From a virus: a stretch of 41,821 bases of DNA. The DNA lies in IMG/VR virus record IMGVR_UViG_3300034190_000128, positions 1 through 41,821 of that record; one strand, given 5' to 3'. The notes below the pieces were generated by a model. It ran no database searches and had not been told where the DNA came from. It saw only the letters and a list, made by a program, of their open reading frames with translations. The translations under genes were made by a program, and so were the position numbers. Within the stretch, counting starts at the first letter, position 1. Every line of letters begins with the position of its first letter. Shown here one piece after another: positions 1 through 10,477 of the stretch.

Positions 1-894
1 TACAACGAATATGGCTTTCAACAGCCTGATATGTTCACTGGCGAGTCAGTGGGACAGTACATGTCTCCGTACATGCAGAATGTTGTGGACGTACAGAAGC
101 AGCAAGCTCAGTTAGACTTTGATCGCAGTCAGGCAGGTCGTGATGCAGCGGCAGTACAGGCTGGTGCATTTGGCGGCTCTCGTCAGGCAGTTGGGGATTA
201 CTTGGCTCAAGAAGGTCTCGCTCGTCAGATGGGCGACATCCAAGCTACTGGCCAACAACAGGCATTCCAACAAGCTGCCACACAGTTTGGCGCAGATCGT
301 GCCGCTCAGATGGACATGGAAAGACTTCGTGCCGCTGAACTTGCCCGTGTACAGGCAGGTCGCGCAGGTGAACTTGGTCGTGTGCAAACTGGTGAGGTTG
401 GAGAAACAGCTCGTGTCCAAGCAGCCCGTGCCGCAGAACAAGCTCGCGTACAACAAGCCATAGAACAATCTCGTCAGTTTGGCTCAGGTCAGGCTCTCGC
501 AGCAGAGCAAGCGGCTATACGCGCGGCAGGTCAGATGGGTACAATGGGACAAGGCATCGGTGCTTTAGGTATGAACGTTGGCTCTCTTGGTCAGAGCCTT
601 TCAGGGCTGGGCCAACAACAACGTGCCGCTGACATTCAGGGCGCACAGCTAATGGAAACTGTTGGTCGTGATATTCGTGCAGAAGATCAGGCTCGTCTCG
701 ATATGAACTACGAAGACTTCGTCCGTCAGCGGGACTATCCAATTCAGCAATATGAGCGGATGGCAGGCATCTTGCGCGGTGTTCCAGTGACGCCGAATGT
801 AGAAGAGCAGCGGATGGTTTCTTATAATCCTCTGCAACAGGCACTCGGTGCAGGTATTTCGGGACTTGGTCTTTATAAGGGTCTGACATCATGA
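1..894 (+). CDS. Gln/Ala-rich internal virion protein, 5'-truncated
   Basis: The frame is open from base 1, so the true start lies upstream; the first internal ATG is at 31. The visible ~297 residues are dominated by Gln, Ala, Arg and Gly. The middle (about residues 90-170) repeats AARVQ/ELARVQAG-like heptads, suggesting a long helix or coiled coil. A Gly-rich stretch (GMGTMGQGIGALG-like) follows, then a less biased C-terminus. The YMSPYMQNVVD-type N-terminal segment resembles proteins common in marine podovirus-like phages that are thought to be ejected or internal virion components; this is family recollection, not a search. The stop overlaps the next start as ATGA, so the two genes are translationally coupled. 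Function is inferred from composition and position before the giant virion protein. Confidence 0.6.
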   Translation, partial: YNEYGFQQPDMFTGESVGQYMSPYMQNVVDVQKQQAQLDFDRSQAGRDAAAVQAGAFGGSRQAVGDYLAQEGLARQMGDIQATGQQQAFQQAATQFGADRAAQMDMERLRAAELARVQAGRAGELGRVQTGEVGETARVQAARAAEQARVQQAIEQSRQFGSGQALAAEQAAIRAAGQMGTMGQGIGALGMNVGSLGQSLSGLGQQQRAADIQGAQLMETVGRDIRAEDQARLDMNYEDFVRQRDYPIQQYERMAGILRGVPVTPNVEEQRMVSYNPLQQALGAGISGLGLYKGLTS

Positions 895-3443
895 ACATAA
901 TCGACATCCAAGACAACCTAAAGAACCTGCCTGAGCAAGCTCTGATGCAGGAGATGCAGCGGCCTACTGGTAGCGCACCACAGTTTCTTGTCTTGGGTGA
1001 GTTGAAGCGCCGTAAGCAGATGCGCGAAGACTACAAACGTCAACAGAACGCAGATATGAAGACTGTCGCTGAAGAGGTAGTAACTGCAGCGGGAGCGCCA
1101 CAAGAGGGCATCATGCAGATGGCTCGTTCGTTGAATCCCAATACCAATATGGCGCAGGACACAGGTCTGGCCCAAGCTACACCTGTAACCCCAACACAAG
1201 CACCACAACCACAGGCACCTCAGATGATGTCTGATGGTGGCATTATGCGACTCCAAACGGGTGGTTATCCTGATGACTTATCAAGGGCCGTAGGTCACGC
1301 AATCAGCTACAATAGAAGTAATCAGGGCAGGGGCGTGAATACACCCAATGCTAACGTAATTGATGCCTATCTTCGAGGGGAATTAGACCCAAGCTCTACA
1401 GCCTACCGAGACATGGTTACGTTTGAACAACTGAATGGCAGGGACAAACTAAGAGAGATAAGTTCGCAAATCGTAAATCCTTTTGGACAGTCTCCTTATT
1501 ACAGCAGTCGGGATGAAATCACGCCGAGGATGTCGCAAGAAGACGCTATGGCGACCAGACGCAGGTTGGCTGGCGGTGCAGGTATCGGCAGCGTATCCGC
1601 AGACGCAGAAGATTTTGCCGCTACACCATCTTATGAACGTGGTACAGGCCGCGCCACTATGATTGATGGCACCTTTGTAGAAGTTATGCCAGACGGAAAT
1701 GTATTTAACGCTAGAACTGGCGAAATGGTTACAGGTGAATTGGCACAGGCGGCGGTTGCTAAATTAACACCTAACCTCACCGCTGATAACGCTGCGTTCG
1801 CAGAAGCTCAAGGTATGCCAAGCGTCTACAACCCAGAAGCAACCATGCCATCACAAACGGACCTTGATCTAAGAGCGCAAGAGGTTCCGGCACCAGATGT
1901 ATTTCCGAACGATATATCATCGTTTGACACCGATGCTGCGTATAACGCAGAGCAAGCACAGCGCCGCGCTGAAGCTGCTCGTATGATGGGGATAAACGAA
2001 ATCCCTACACAGCAGCCTACGTTTAAAGATGACGTACTCCCATTTGTTGGGGGCGTTGCTGGTGATCTGGCTTCTTTACCTTTCGATATTATTGCAGAGG
2101 GGATTGCAGGTAGTCCTGAAGAACGCTTGATGGCGATGCCTGTAGAGGCGGGAGACCCGACACAAGCACAGATAACAATGCTTCGACGTATCATAGATGA
2201 CCCAGAAGCAGACACCGTTGCTCGAACCAACGCCGCACAGCAGTTACAAGAATTACAGAACCGTATAGCCGTGACTCAGACTGGTGGAAACTTGTCAGCG
2301 ACAGCAGAAGATGGCGGGATAAGTATACCCGAAGGTTATGTTATGGGACCATTCGGCGTCCCAAGGGTTGATCCAAATTACAGATCACCCGGCAAGACAG
2401 GTAATAGCCTAATAGATCAAGCAGCTCTGCAGGGTACAGAAGCCCTAACTACGCTCGCCGAATCTGGTGCGGTTGATCCCGCGTTAGCTAGTGCTGCCGA
2501 GTCCATTGCGAAACAAGCTGACTTTGAGCGTGATATTTATCCTGTTAATGTGGAGATAGCACAGTTAAATGCTGCTGCAAATAATCCTTATTTGCCAGAA
2601 GACCTAAAAAGCGGTATCACCGAACAGATCACGAACCTAGAAGACCAGAAGAGCCGTATCGCTACAGCTACAGATGCAGGCTCATTGGTAGCGCCAGACG
2701 TTGATACAGCGCCAGAAATACCATCGGAGACTGTAGGTGGGTACGCAGGTCTAATAGCTCCAAATGTAATAGAGCAAGAATCGTCTCTCCCTGAAAGTAC
2801 AACAACGCAAGGAGACGCAGCTCAACGTGCAGCAGATTCTATGATGGGGACTGGCATAACAAGTATTGGTGGTCGGGGAGCGGCACCTAAAGGCGTAGCT
2901 ACAACCCCAGTTGCGACCAAAGATACAGGCGATGCAGGCTTTGGTTCTATGGACTCACGCATTGCCCAGATGCTTTCGAATCGGCAAAAAGAAGCTGAGG
3001 CTGATAAGTGGATGGCGCTGGCTGTAGCGGGTGCAGAGATGATGAAGCCAACTTCGACTATTGGCGAAGGTTTCGGGAAAGCAGCGCAGGCTGGCATTGG
3101 TTATCTTCAACAAAGTAAAAAAGGCGCACAGGCGTTCGAGACCGATATGCTCAAACTGCAGACCCAACTGGACATAGCTCGTCAACGGGCAAGAAGTAGT
3201 AAAAGTAGTAAAAATATCCCGGCAACGGCGCTTAATTCCGCTCAAGCAGATGTAGAGTCAGCGCAAACGCGTTTACTTGAGGCGCGTACAGACGCGGAGC
3301 GGCTTAGTGCAAGTAGAGCTTTAAAAATAGCTCAAGGACGGTACAACCAACTAACTCGTATGTTCGATACGCAATACGGAGTACCTATTGCCAACGCAAA
3401 TGGCGTAGGCGGGACTAAGAATATTAACTTAACAAGTACATAG
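891..3443 (+). CDS. Large virion-associated protein of unknown function (850 aa)
   Basis: It starts with an ATGA overlap with the preceding gene. The first ~60 residues are helical and charged (NLPEQALMQEMQRPTGSAP region). A Pro/Gln-rich linker and a GGIMRLQTGG motif (about residues 116-125) follow; that motif recurs in many marine phage virion proteins. The centre is acidic and low in complexity. The C-terminal ~150 residues (MLSNRQKEAEADKWMALA onward) contain a hydrophobic helix, a FGKAAQAGIGYLQQ segment and a Lys/Arg-rich helix resembling the C-termini of ejection proteins. No enzyme motif is visible. The position between the Gln/Ala-rich protein and the 2238-residue protein suggests an internal-core or DNA-ejection role; that is inference. 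Confidence 0.6.
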   Translation: MNIIDIQDNLKNLPEQALMQEMQRPTGSAPQFLVLGELKRRKQMREDYKRQQNADMKTVAEEVVTAAGAPQEGIMQMARSLNPNTNMAQDTGLAQATPVTPTQAPQPQAPQMMSDGGIMRLQTGGYPDDLSRAVGHAISYNRSNQGRGVNTPNANVIDAYLRGELDPSSTAYRDMVTFEQLNGRDKLREISSQIVNPFGQSPYYSSRDEITPRMSQEDAMATRRRLAGGAGIGSVSADAEDFAATPSYERGTGRATMIDGTFVEVMPDGNVFNARTGEMVTGELAQAAVAKLTPNLTADNAAFAEAQGMPSVYNPEATMPSQTDLDLRAQEVPAPDVFPNDISSFDTDAAYNAEQAQRRAEAARMMGINEIPTQQPTFKDDVLPFVGGVAGDLASLPFDIIAEGIAGSPEERLMAMPVEAGDPTQAQITMLRRIIDDPEADTVARTNAAQQLQELQNRIAVTQTGGNLSATAEDGGISIPEGYVMGPFGVPRVDPNYRSPGKTGNSLIDQAALQGTEALTTLAESGAVDPALASAAESIAKQADFERDIYPVNVEIAQLNAAANNPYLPEDLKSGITEQITNLEDQKSRIATATDAGSLVAPDVDTAPEIPSETVGGYAGLIAPNVIEQESSLPESTTTQGDAAQRAADSMMGTGITSIGGRGAAPKGVATTPVATKDTGDAGFGSMDSRIAQMLSNRQKEAEADKWMALAVAGAEMMKPTSTIGEGFGKAAQAGIGYLQQSKKGAQAFETDMLKLQTQLDIARQRARSSKSSKNIPATALNSAQADVESAQTRLLEARTDAERLSASRALKIAQGRYNQLTRMFDTQYGVPIANANGVGGTKNINLTST

Positions 3444-3453
3444 GTGCGCACAT

Positions 3454-6400
3454 ATGGGTGTTTATCAATACATCGACCCACAAACCGGGCAAGACTATAA
3501 CTTTACTATCGCCGGGGATGCACCTTCAAACACTGAGTTTGCTCAGATAGCTCAGATTCTTGAACAAGATAGAGCTGGTTTTTCTACTGAATTTGAAGAG
3601 ACGTTTGGTGAAGCCCCCGAAGAAATAGATGACGGCACTGCCATTGGTCGTGGCTATGAGCGCGGTACAAGGCAAATCAGGCAAGCATTCGGCGAGACAC
3701 TAGGTACTATTGGTGAACAGTCAGGTCTTGGGTTCCTTGCAAACTATGGACAAGGTGTAGAAGAACGCGCTCGTCAAGAGCTAGGCGAACTGCTTCTTGA
3801 GCAGCCAGCACGTATGCAGTCTACTGACGTTGATGGGTTTGGCTCGGCGTTAACATACGCAGGGGAACTTGTTGGTGAGCAAATCCCACAGCTTGGTCTA
3901 GGTCTCGGTGCCGCCGTTGCAGCGCCCATTTTAGCACCCGCCGCGCTAACCACCACTGCACTTGGCTCTTTTGCTGTAGGTGCTACCGCAGCAGCAGGTA
4001 TAACCGCGCCGATTTTGTTTGGTAACAACATCCAACGCCAAGAAGACGAAGTCGCCGCAGGTAAAAAAGCATCCGTTGATGTCGGCGATGCGTTGACTGC
4101 TACATTCGGCCAAGCAACACTTGAAGGTGTGTCTGACAAGTTATTGCTGGGTCTAGGTAAACCTCTTCTAGGTGTGGGTAAAGCTGGATGGAAAGGTCTG
4201 TTTTTACGAACTACAAACCGCGCGGGTACAGGTTACGCAACCGAGTCACTAACTGAAGTCGGCCAACAGATGATGGAGCGAGCGCAAGCTGGCCTACCTA
4301 TCGACAGCGAAGATGCCATTGCAGAGTATCGTGAAGCCGCTATTGCAGGTGGCCTAATCGGTGGTGGTACTCGTGCTACAATCGGATCATTCGGCGAGCG
4401 TGGCGATACCGTCCCAGTCGAAACGGGAACCACAGAGACTACTCCCCCTGCACCTGTAGAGCCAGAAGCTGAACCAGAAGCGGTGCAAGCCGCTGTAGAA
4501 ACAGCAGTTGAAGAACAAGTATCTCCAGCACAGCAGACAGGAGAACGGAACGCCGCAGACCCCGCGCCACTTGAAGGCGCAGCGGAGCAAACGGAAGAAC
4601 AGCGTGCAGTAGACGCTGCAGTAGTAGCGACAGATGCAGCTACGCCAAGCGCAGCGTTAGTTAAAGAAGAGGCTAACCTCGAAGGTGAGGTGGCCCGTAT
4701 GAAGGCCAAAGCCACTAAAGCGGCGCAAGCCAAGACTCAAGAATATTTACCGGACCTTGAACCTGTAGCACAAGAAGATCGCACCGCTGCTTTAGAGAGC
4801 GAGCAGACTGGTAAAAAGATTGAGGTGGGAGCAACCGAAACCGTTGAGGCGGCGCAAGGCACAGAAATAACTAAAGAGATGTTGGACGGTATAGGTGTAT
4901 TTGGTCGCGCTCCGTTGCGTAAACGGGTAATAGGTAAAAACCTCACCGATCCTGAAGTCCAACAGCAGCTACGGAGCTACGCAAAAAATTCAAATGTGCG
5001 GAAGAAAATACCTGAACTAGAGGCTCGGGTAGAAGGGTTGTTAGGAGGTGTCAGCGATGCTGGAACTAGACCAACAGGAACTGGAGATGGCGCTGAAGGT
5101 AGTGGACAAGGCGTGGTCGGAAGCGGAAGGGGTATACTTGAACGTGGAGATACCCCCGAGCTTGCAACACCTGACCAAGGATCAGTGGGAACAAGTGTGC
5201 CTGTTTCTGGACCACCTGCAGTGGGTGCAGGACCGCAGCCCGATACATTAGAAGCCGAACCAGAGGTAACTCCTGACGAGCAAGGCGTAGCGGCAGTCCA
5301 ACAACTCGCAGAGCAAGCCACAGCTACGCCCGTACAACAACCCATACAACAAGCCCCCGCTCCGCAGCCTGACTTACGAAACGCTGCACCGGGCCAAGAA
5401 CTAGGTACGGCGCGGCAACTTATACCGGGGACTAAAACACCTGTAAATAAACAGACATTACAGCCGACAGGGGCACCGCAATTTGTTGACGATGCGTTTG
5501 AAGCACCACGTACTGAACCAGTAATCGGCGCTTCTCTACCACAAGCTGATATACAGGCGATGGAGACTGAACAAAATGCAGTTGCCCAAGCCGAGCTTGA
5601 TCGTAGGTTTGCGTTTAAGAAAAATGAGGGGGTACGAGAGTATCACGACACGCAAGTAAATGAGCGGTCTCTACCGGACATTACCACTTCGACAGAAAAA
5701 GATACTATTTTAGCCCTACTTGAAACTCCAGATACGCAGTTGAAGGGCGAAGCAAACGCTAATGCTAGAGCAGCAAAACTGTTCTTTAAGCGGTTCCGTA
5801 GGCCCGTAGACGCCCTTGATGAAATGGGTTCGGTCAGTGCAAAGGGTCCAATTCAGCAGGCCCGAGAAGGCGAAAAAGTTTCGGGTGGGGACATAGACGG
5901 TAGGTTCTATTACGGGCCAAAAGAATTTAAGTTTTATGAGGGTATGACACAAGAAGCCGCCATGGAAGCACGTAGGTGGGTAAAGGCCAACATGTCTAAC
6001 AGCGCCATGGCTGTTACCCGTGACGCGGCTGTGTTAGCCAGACGTGATACGTCTAAGTATAACCCGTCCGATGCCTACATTGGTGTGGTTAAGGCCGCTA
6101 AGTCTATTCAGCAAAAAGAGGATAACGCCCTCAAGAACCAGCTAAACCGCTACCTTGCATCGCCAGAAGTAAACTATCAAGCCCCTGCAGACTTAGATCA
6201 ATCTTTGCGTGCTGAAGCTACAGGACAACTCGTTGGTGAACGCACCGCTGGACCCGTGACTAAAACTTTCAAGCCGGTAAAGGGCCAGACCGCGCTTGAG
6301 TCTTATTTAGCGGGAATAGATTTTAAACGGCGTAAAGTTCGTAGTAACGAAACGGTTGCCGCCGATACATATACGTATACTGACAAAGAAGGTAACGTGT

Positions 6401-9400
6401 ATGTCTACGAGGATACGCGAGCCGAGGGAAAACTACTTACAGAAGTAGACGCGCAAGAGTTCTACGACAACCTAGCATACACCCAGAACGAGATGGGCTT
6501 CTTGCTCATCGACCCCGTGCATGGTCTGGACATGGCTCTACTGCCTAGTATCCGCAACGCTCTACAACGTGGAGACTTGCAGTTTGCTCTCAACGCTATC
6601 GCGGCTACAAGCCAAGTAGACCGTATCCGTCAGATCGCAGCCAAGCTGGCCGAAGTTGTAGGCACTACGCAGGTGCAGGTGGTTGACGATCTACAGCAAA
6701 TGGTAGGGCGCAAAGCTGCTGGCATGTTTGAGCCTGAAACAAATACAATCTACATTGACGCTTCCAACGGGATGAACGTGCATACTATCTTGCACGAGAT
6801 GACCCACGCAGCTACCTCGGCGTCTTTGGCGAACCCCTCTTTGCCAGAGGTTAAACAGCTACAAACCATCTTCAACGCAGTGCGCGAGCAATTCGGCGAA
6901 GTATATGGCACAGCGAACCTTGATGAGTTCGTGGCCGAAGCCTTCAGTAACCCTGAGTTCCAGAGTGCGTTAGCTCTGACGAAGGTAGATGGCGGCAAGA
7001 TGTCAGGCTGGGAGAAGTTTACAGGTGCTATTAAACGTATAGTGCGTAAGATACTCGGTCTTTCACCTTCGGCATCGGCACTGACTGAGGTTGATCGTAT
7101 CATCGACGGTATGCTGGCTCCATCACCTGCCACACGCGCAGCGCCGAATATGCTGCTGTTGGGGCGTACTAAGCAAGGCGCGACTGACTTATACCGTAGG
7201 CACGTTACTGCGGTGCCTTTGGAGAATAAAAACCGCTACGAGCAAGCAAGAGACATTATTAACGCAAATACTCCTAGCAAACTGAAGAATATGGTTCTCA
7301 GTGTGCAGCCTGTAAACAACTTGGCACGTATAGCCTCGGATAAAATTCCTTTCGCTAACGAACTAAACGTGTTGATCGACCAAGCGTCTGGCGCTCTTCG
7401 CAAGGCTTTTGAACCTGTTGACGTAATCCATAACGACTACAGGGCTTACAAAAAAGCGAACCCTAAAGGTTACGCAAAGATGCAAGCGCTTATGAACCGT
7501 GCTACGCAAGACGAGGTTGATCCCGCGCGGCCTCGCGATACATACGCACAGTACTGGCTGTCTTACTACGACATGAAGACCGAAAAGACAGTAATGAAGT
7601 CTTTCAAGACGGCTCAAGAGCGTGACGGGCAGATTGCTGTGCTTAATACTGATCTAGCGCAAAAATATGCTGGGCAGGATTCGCCTCGTAGTAAAGCCAA
7701 GAAGGCAGGGGAGCCTTCCAGTGAAAAGGCGGCGATATGGGATGCCTTAAACAAAGAATACCAGTCGCTTGGTAAGCAGGGACAAGACCTGTACAAGATT
7801 ACACGCGACATGGGCGAAGCTGCACAAGACCGTATCATGCCTGCCATTAAGGCGCGTATTAGCGCCATGGGACTAGACGCAACGGCACAAAAAACTGCGT
7901 TCGAGAAACTATCTGATCTGCTCCATGCTCAAGGTGGGGTTATCCGCCCGTACTTTAGACTAGGCCGTCATGGTGATTTTCGGCTGTCGTATCATGCGCC
8001 TGACCCTCTCAGGAATGGCGGTATAGAACTATTTACTGAGTACTACGATACGGAAAAAGACCTCATGCAGGCGCAGGAGAATGTCGTAAAGTATCTACAG
8101 GATATTGGACGTGGGGATGATGTCAGTAAAATTGAAACTGGGAAACGTGATTCCAAGCGAGATTACGGTAAAGCTCCAAGCTCGTCGTTCGTCTTTGATG
8201 TGCTGTCCACGCTACAAGCAGCGGGAGTAGATCAGGCTTCCATAGATAGAATTATCGACCTATCGTTAGACGCAATCCCAGAACGCTCGTTTATGCAATC
8301 GTTCCGTAGTCGTAAAGAACGGAGCGATGGTAAACGCGGTATTCTAGGTGCGTTAGGGGACAGAACACCCTCTGGTATGCCGGGGATGGAAGCTGACCCT
8401 GCAACAATGTTCCGTGATAATTTCCGTGGTATTGAGAAGCAGCTTGTACAGTTGGAATACGGAGCTAGGATACAAGGTTTCCGCAATAAACTTAAAGATG
8501 GCGGATACTTCCAACGACTTGATACTACGGATATAGCCAAAAAGTTAGACAAAATTGCAGAGTTTGCTCAAGCTCCGTCAATGGCACGGTGGTCGCAGGT
8601 GGCTACTTCTATGGGTTTTGCTTGGACAATGGGTGCTAACATCTCGTCTGCGTTGAACGTAATGTTTGACATACCCATGGCTGTGCAACCTCAACTCGCT
8701 GGGGAGTACGGATTTAGGAAAGCTACATCAGCACTTGCGGACGCAACAAAACTGTTCATGGGTTCGCCAGATACCAAAATGGTTACGGTGATGGGCGCAG
8801 ATGGGCAACCTGTCACGCGAGAGGTTAAGCTCGGCAAACACAATAAAGGGTTTGATAACTACAACTTTGATGATCCGAACCTTGATCCAAATATCAGAAA
8901 ATATAAAACGCTAGTCGAAAAAGCTGGTGCGCGAGGCATGTTCAACCAGAGTATCGACCAAGAGCATGTAGATTTGTCAGATCGCCGCGATGTAATGGCG
9001 AAAATAAATCAAGTAAGTGGGTTCCTTGTACATCATGGAGAACGCTTTGGGCGTCAAATTACGTTGATGGCAACGTATGATCTGGAGCTGCAAAAACGTA
9101 GCAACGGAGGTAGGAACGAGTTGACTCAAGCCGACTATGATGCAGCGGCAGAGAAAGCCATGAATACTGCAGAGTTGACGCTTGGCTCTACCGCGTCTGC
9201 AGGGCGTCCGGTGTGGGCGCAAAACCCCGTAGGTAATGTAGTGTTCTTATTTAAGCGGTTTGCTGTGTCCAGATATTACTACATGGCGCATTTACTTGAC
9301 CAGTCCCTCGCAGGGGCAGACCCAGAAACTCGTAAGATCGCGCGTCAACAGCTTGCGTACTTTATGATGAACACCGCAGCGATAGCAGGGGCCAGCGGTA

Positions 9401-10170
9401 TGCCTCTGATGGGAGCAGTGGGCGCAATCTATGACGCGTTCGCCGATGATGACGAAGACGATTTCGACGCGATGATGCGTAAGATGATGGGTGGTACGAT
9501 GTATGATGGGTTAGCTAACGAACTACTCGGCATCGACATAGCGAGTCGTGTGTCTATGAATAGTCTGCTGTACCGTCAGCCGTTTATCGACAAAGATCAA
9601 AGTGCCTTCTTTACTCTGGTTGAGCAGTTGGGCGGTCCCGTCATTGGTGTAGGTTTGAGCGTTGAGCGAGGGTTGGGTCAAATAAGCGAGGGCAACATCC
9701 AACGTGGGTTTGAAGCCATGGCCCCTGCTGTCATGCGTAACGTGAGTAAAGCGCAACGATTTACTACAGAAGGCGCGAATACAATGCGGGGTAACCCGAT
9801 TGTGGACGATATAAACCCATACAACTCTTTCATGCAGCTACTTGGCTTTGCTCCAGCGGATTATGTGGAGAACTTAAAAATCAATAGCAATGAGCGCCGT
9901 AAGCAGAACGCTGTTGATGACAAACGTAGGAAGTTAATGCGACTGCACAATATGGCTAAAACTGAAGGCGATACCGCAGCAGTCCGTAAAGTTCTTGATA
10001 AGATACGGGAGCACAACAACTCTCTCCCTGCAGACTTCCAGAAAGACGGCAGGATTGATTCAGAAGACCTCAGAAAGTCTCTCACAGGATTTATTACAAC
10101 AACGGGTAAAATGGTAAACGGTATTGTTTACACCGATGCGATGCGCAAAAGCGCAGAAGATTACAAATAA
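3454..10170 (+). CDS. Giant polyvalent virion protein with HExxH metallopeptidase-like motif (2238 aa)
   Basis: This is the longest gene in the window. Residues about 20-320 are helical with Gly/Ala-rich hydrophobic stretches near 150-190 that could contact membrane. Residues about 320-690 are a Pro/Ala/Glu-rich linker. A zincin-like motif LHEMTHA (H1114, E1115, H1118) is followed about 45 residues later by NLDEFVAEAFSNPEF, which could supply a third ligand, as in gluzincin-like domains. The long C-terminal half ends in a region with hydrophobic helices and an Asp-rich loop (ADDDEDDFDAMM), resembling the LPD-type domains of phage 'polyvalent proteins'. Such proteins are thought to enter the host with the DNA. 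The start follows AGGTG. Exact domain names need profile searches. Confidence 0.7.
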   Translation: MGVYQYIDPQTGQDYNFTIAGDAPSNTEFAQIAQILEQDRAGFSTEFEETFGEAPEEIDDGTAIGRGYERGTRQIRQAFGETLGTIGEQSGLGFLANYGQGVEERARQELGELLLEQPARMQSTDVDGFGSALTYAGELVGEQIPQLGLGLGAAVAAPILAPAALTTTALGSFAVGATAAAGITAPILFGNNIQRQEDEVAAGKKASVDVGDALTATFGQATLEGVSDKLLLGLGKPLLGVGKAGWKGLFLRTTNRAGTGYATESLTEVGQQMMERAQAGLPIDSEDAIAEYREAAIAGGLIGGGTRATIGSFGERGDTVPVETGTTETTPPAPVEPEAEPEAVQAAVETAVEEQVSPAQQTGERNAADPAPLEGAAEQTEEQRAVDAAVVATDAATPSAALVKEEANLEGEVARMKAKATKAAQAKTQEYLPDLEPVAQEDRTAALESEQTGKKIEVGATETVEAAQGTEITKEMLDGIGVFGRAPLRKRVIGKNLTDPEVQQQLRSYAKNSNVRKKIPELEARVEGLLGGVSDAGTRPTGTGDGAEGSGQGVVGSGRGILERGDTPELATPDQGSVGTSVPVSGPPAVGAGPQPDTLEAEPEVTPDEQGVAAVQQLAEQATATPVQQPIQQAPAPQPDLRNAAPGQELGTARQLIPGTKTPVNKQTLQPTGAPQFVDDAFEAPRTEPVIGASLPQADIQAMETEQNAVAQAELDRRFAFKKNEGVREYHDTQVNERSLPDITTSTEKDTILALLETPDTQLKGEANANARAAKLFFKRFRRPVDALDEMGSVSAKGPIQQAREGEKVSGGDIDGRFYYGPKEFKFYEGMTQEAAMEARRWVKANMSNSAMAVTRDAAVLARRDTSKYNPSDAYIGVVKAAKSIQQKEDNALKNQLNRYLASPEVNYQAPADLDQSLRAEATGQLVGERTAGPVTKTFKPVKGQTALESYLAGIDFKRRKVRSNETVAADTYTYTDKEGNVYVYEDTRAEGKLLTEVDAQEFYDNLAYTQNEMGFLLIDPVHGLDMALLPSIRNALQRGDLQFALNAIAATSQVDRIRQIAAKLAEVVGTTQVQVVDDLQQMVGRKAAGMFEPETNTIYIDASNGMNVHTILHEMTHAATSASLANPSLPEVKQLQTIFNAVREQFGEVYGTANLDEFVAEAFSNPEFQSALALTKVDGGKMSGWEKFTGAIKRIVRKILGLSPSASALTEVDRIIDGMLAPSPATRAAPNMLLLGRTKQGATDLYRRHVTAVPLENKNRYEQARDIINANTPSKLKNMVLSVQPVNNLARIASDKIPFANELNVLIDQASGALRKAFEPVDVIHNDYRAYKKANPKGYAKMQALMNRATQDEVDPARPRDTYAQYWLSYYDMKTEKTVMKSFKTAQERDGQIAVLNTDLAQKYAGQDSPRSKAKKAGEPSSEKAAIWDALNKEYQSLGKQGQDLYKITRDMGEAAQDRIMPAIKARISAMGLDATAQKTAFEKLSDLLHAQGGVIRPYFRLGRHGDFRLSYHAPDPLRNGGIELFTEYYDTEKDLMQAQENVVKYLQDIGRGDDVSKIETGKRDSKRDYGKAPSSSFVFDVLSTLQAAGVDQASIDRIIDLSLDAIPERSFMQSFRSRKERSDGKRGILGALGDRTPSGMPGMEADPATMFRDNFRGIEKQLVQLEYGARIQGFRNKLKDGGYFQRLDTTDIAKKLDKIAEFAQAPSMARWSQVATSMGFAWTMGANISSALNVMFDIPMAVQPQLAGEYGFRKATSALADATKLFMGSPDTKMVTVMGADGQPVTREVKLGKHNKGFDNYNFDDPNLDPNIRKYKTLVEKAGARGMFNQSIDQEHVDLSDRRDVMAKINQVSGFLVHHGERFGRQITLMATYDLELQKRSNGGRNELTQADYDAAAEKAMNTAELTLGSTASAGRPVWAQNPVGNVVFLFKRFAVSRYYYMAHLLDQSLAGADPETRKIARQQLAYFMMNTAAIAGASGMPLMGAVGAIYDAFADDDEDDFDAMMRKMMGGTMYDGLANELLGIDIASRVSMNSLLYRQPFIDKDQSAFFTLVEQLGGPVIGVGLSVERGLGQISEGNIQRGFEAMAPAVMRNVSKAQRFTTEGANTMRGNPIVDDINPYNSFMQLLGFAPADYVENLKINSNERRKQNAVDDKRRKLMRLHNMAKTEGDTAAVRKVLDKIREHNNSLPADFQKDGRIDSEDLRKSLTGFITTTGKMVNGIVYTDAMRKSAEDYK

Positions 10171-10200
10171 AAAAGCCCCGCATAGTTTTATATGCGGGGC
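10169..10200 (-). terminator. Intrinsic terminator of the leftward operon
   Basis: A perfect 10-bp stem GCCCCGCATA/TATGCGGGGC (10175-10184 with 10191-10200) with a 6-nt loop. On the - strand it is followed by TTTTTTATTT. The uridine tract lies on the - strand side, so it ends the leftward early transcript just past the gene at 10250. It also lies at the end of the converging 2238-residue gene. Confidence 0.85.
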
Positions 10201-10249
10201 AGTATGAGTGGAGAACAACACTGAGAACAATGTCGTAATGAGGAATGTA

Positions 10250-10477
10250 TCACACAGTTCTCCATACGCGTAAACCTAATTTTTTGTTTTCGATGCAAAC
10301 TTGCATGTCAAACTCCCATTTCTTACGTTCTGCGAGCTTCTGTAATTGGTTTTTAGCCTTTTCGGTATTGATACATGGGACAAATATAGACGACTTAACG
10401 CCCATATCGTCCCAGTTTACCGTCACCCGTAACCCGTCAGGGTTCAGATCATCAATTTTCAATACCTTCTGGTCCAT
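10250..10477 (-). CDS. Small conserved-looking phage protein (75 aa), unknown function
   Basis: Last gene of the leftward operon, overlapping the end of the primase-helicase gene by about 26 bases. The protein (MDQKVLKIDDLNPDG...) has alternating polar and hydrophobic segments typical of a small beta-rich fold, then a basic helix (KAKNQLQKLAERKKWEF). No motif is recognised. The ATG at 10477 lies 10 nt from a GGAG; upstream in-frame ATGs at 10483 and 10486 lie closer to it and are possible. The frame also runs further up to a TTG. The terminator follows about 50 bases downstream. Confidence 0.6.
   Translation of the reverse strand: MDQKVLKIDDLNPDGLRVTVNWDDMGVKSSIFVPCINTEKAKNQLQKLAERKKWEFDMQVCIENKKLGLRVWRTV

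Noticed and set aside
5048-5251. Alternative-frame reading frames inside the 2238-codon gene
   Set aside because: They are overlapped completely by a long coding gene in another frame and have no independent signals.
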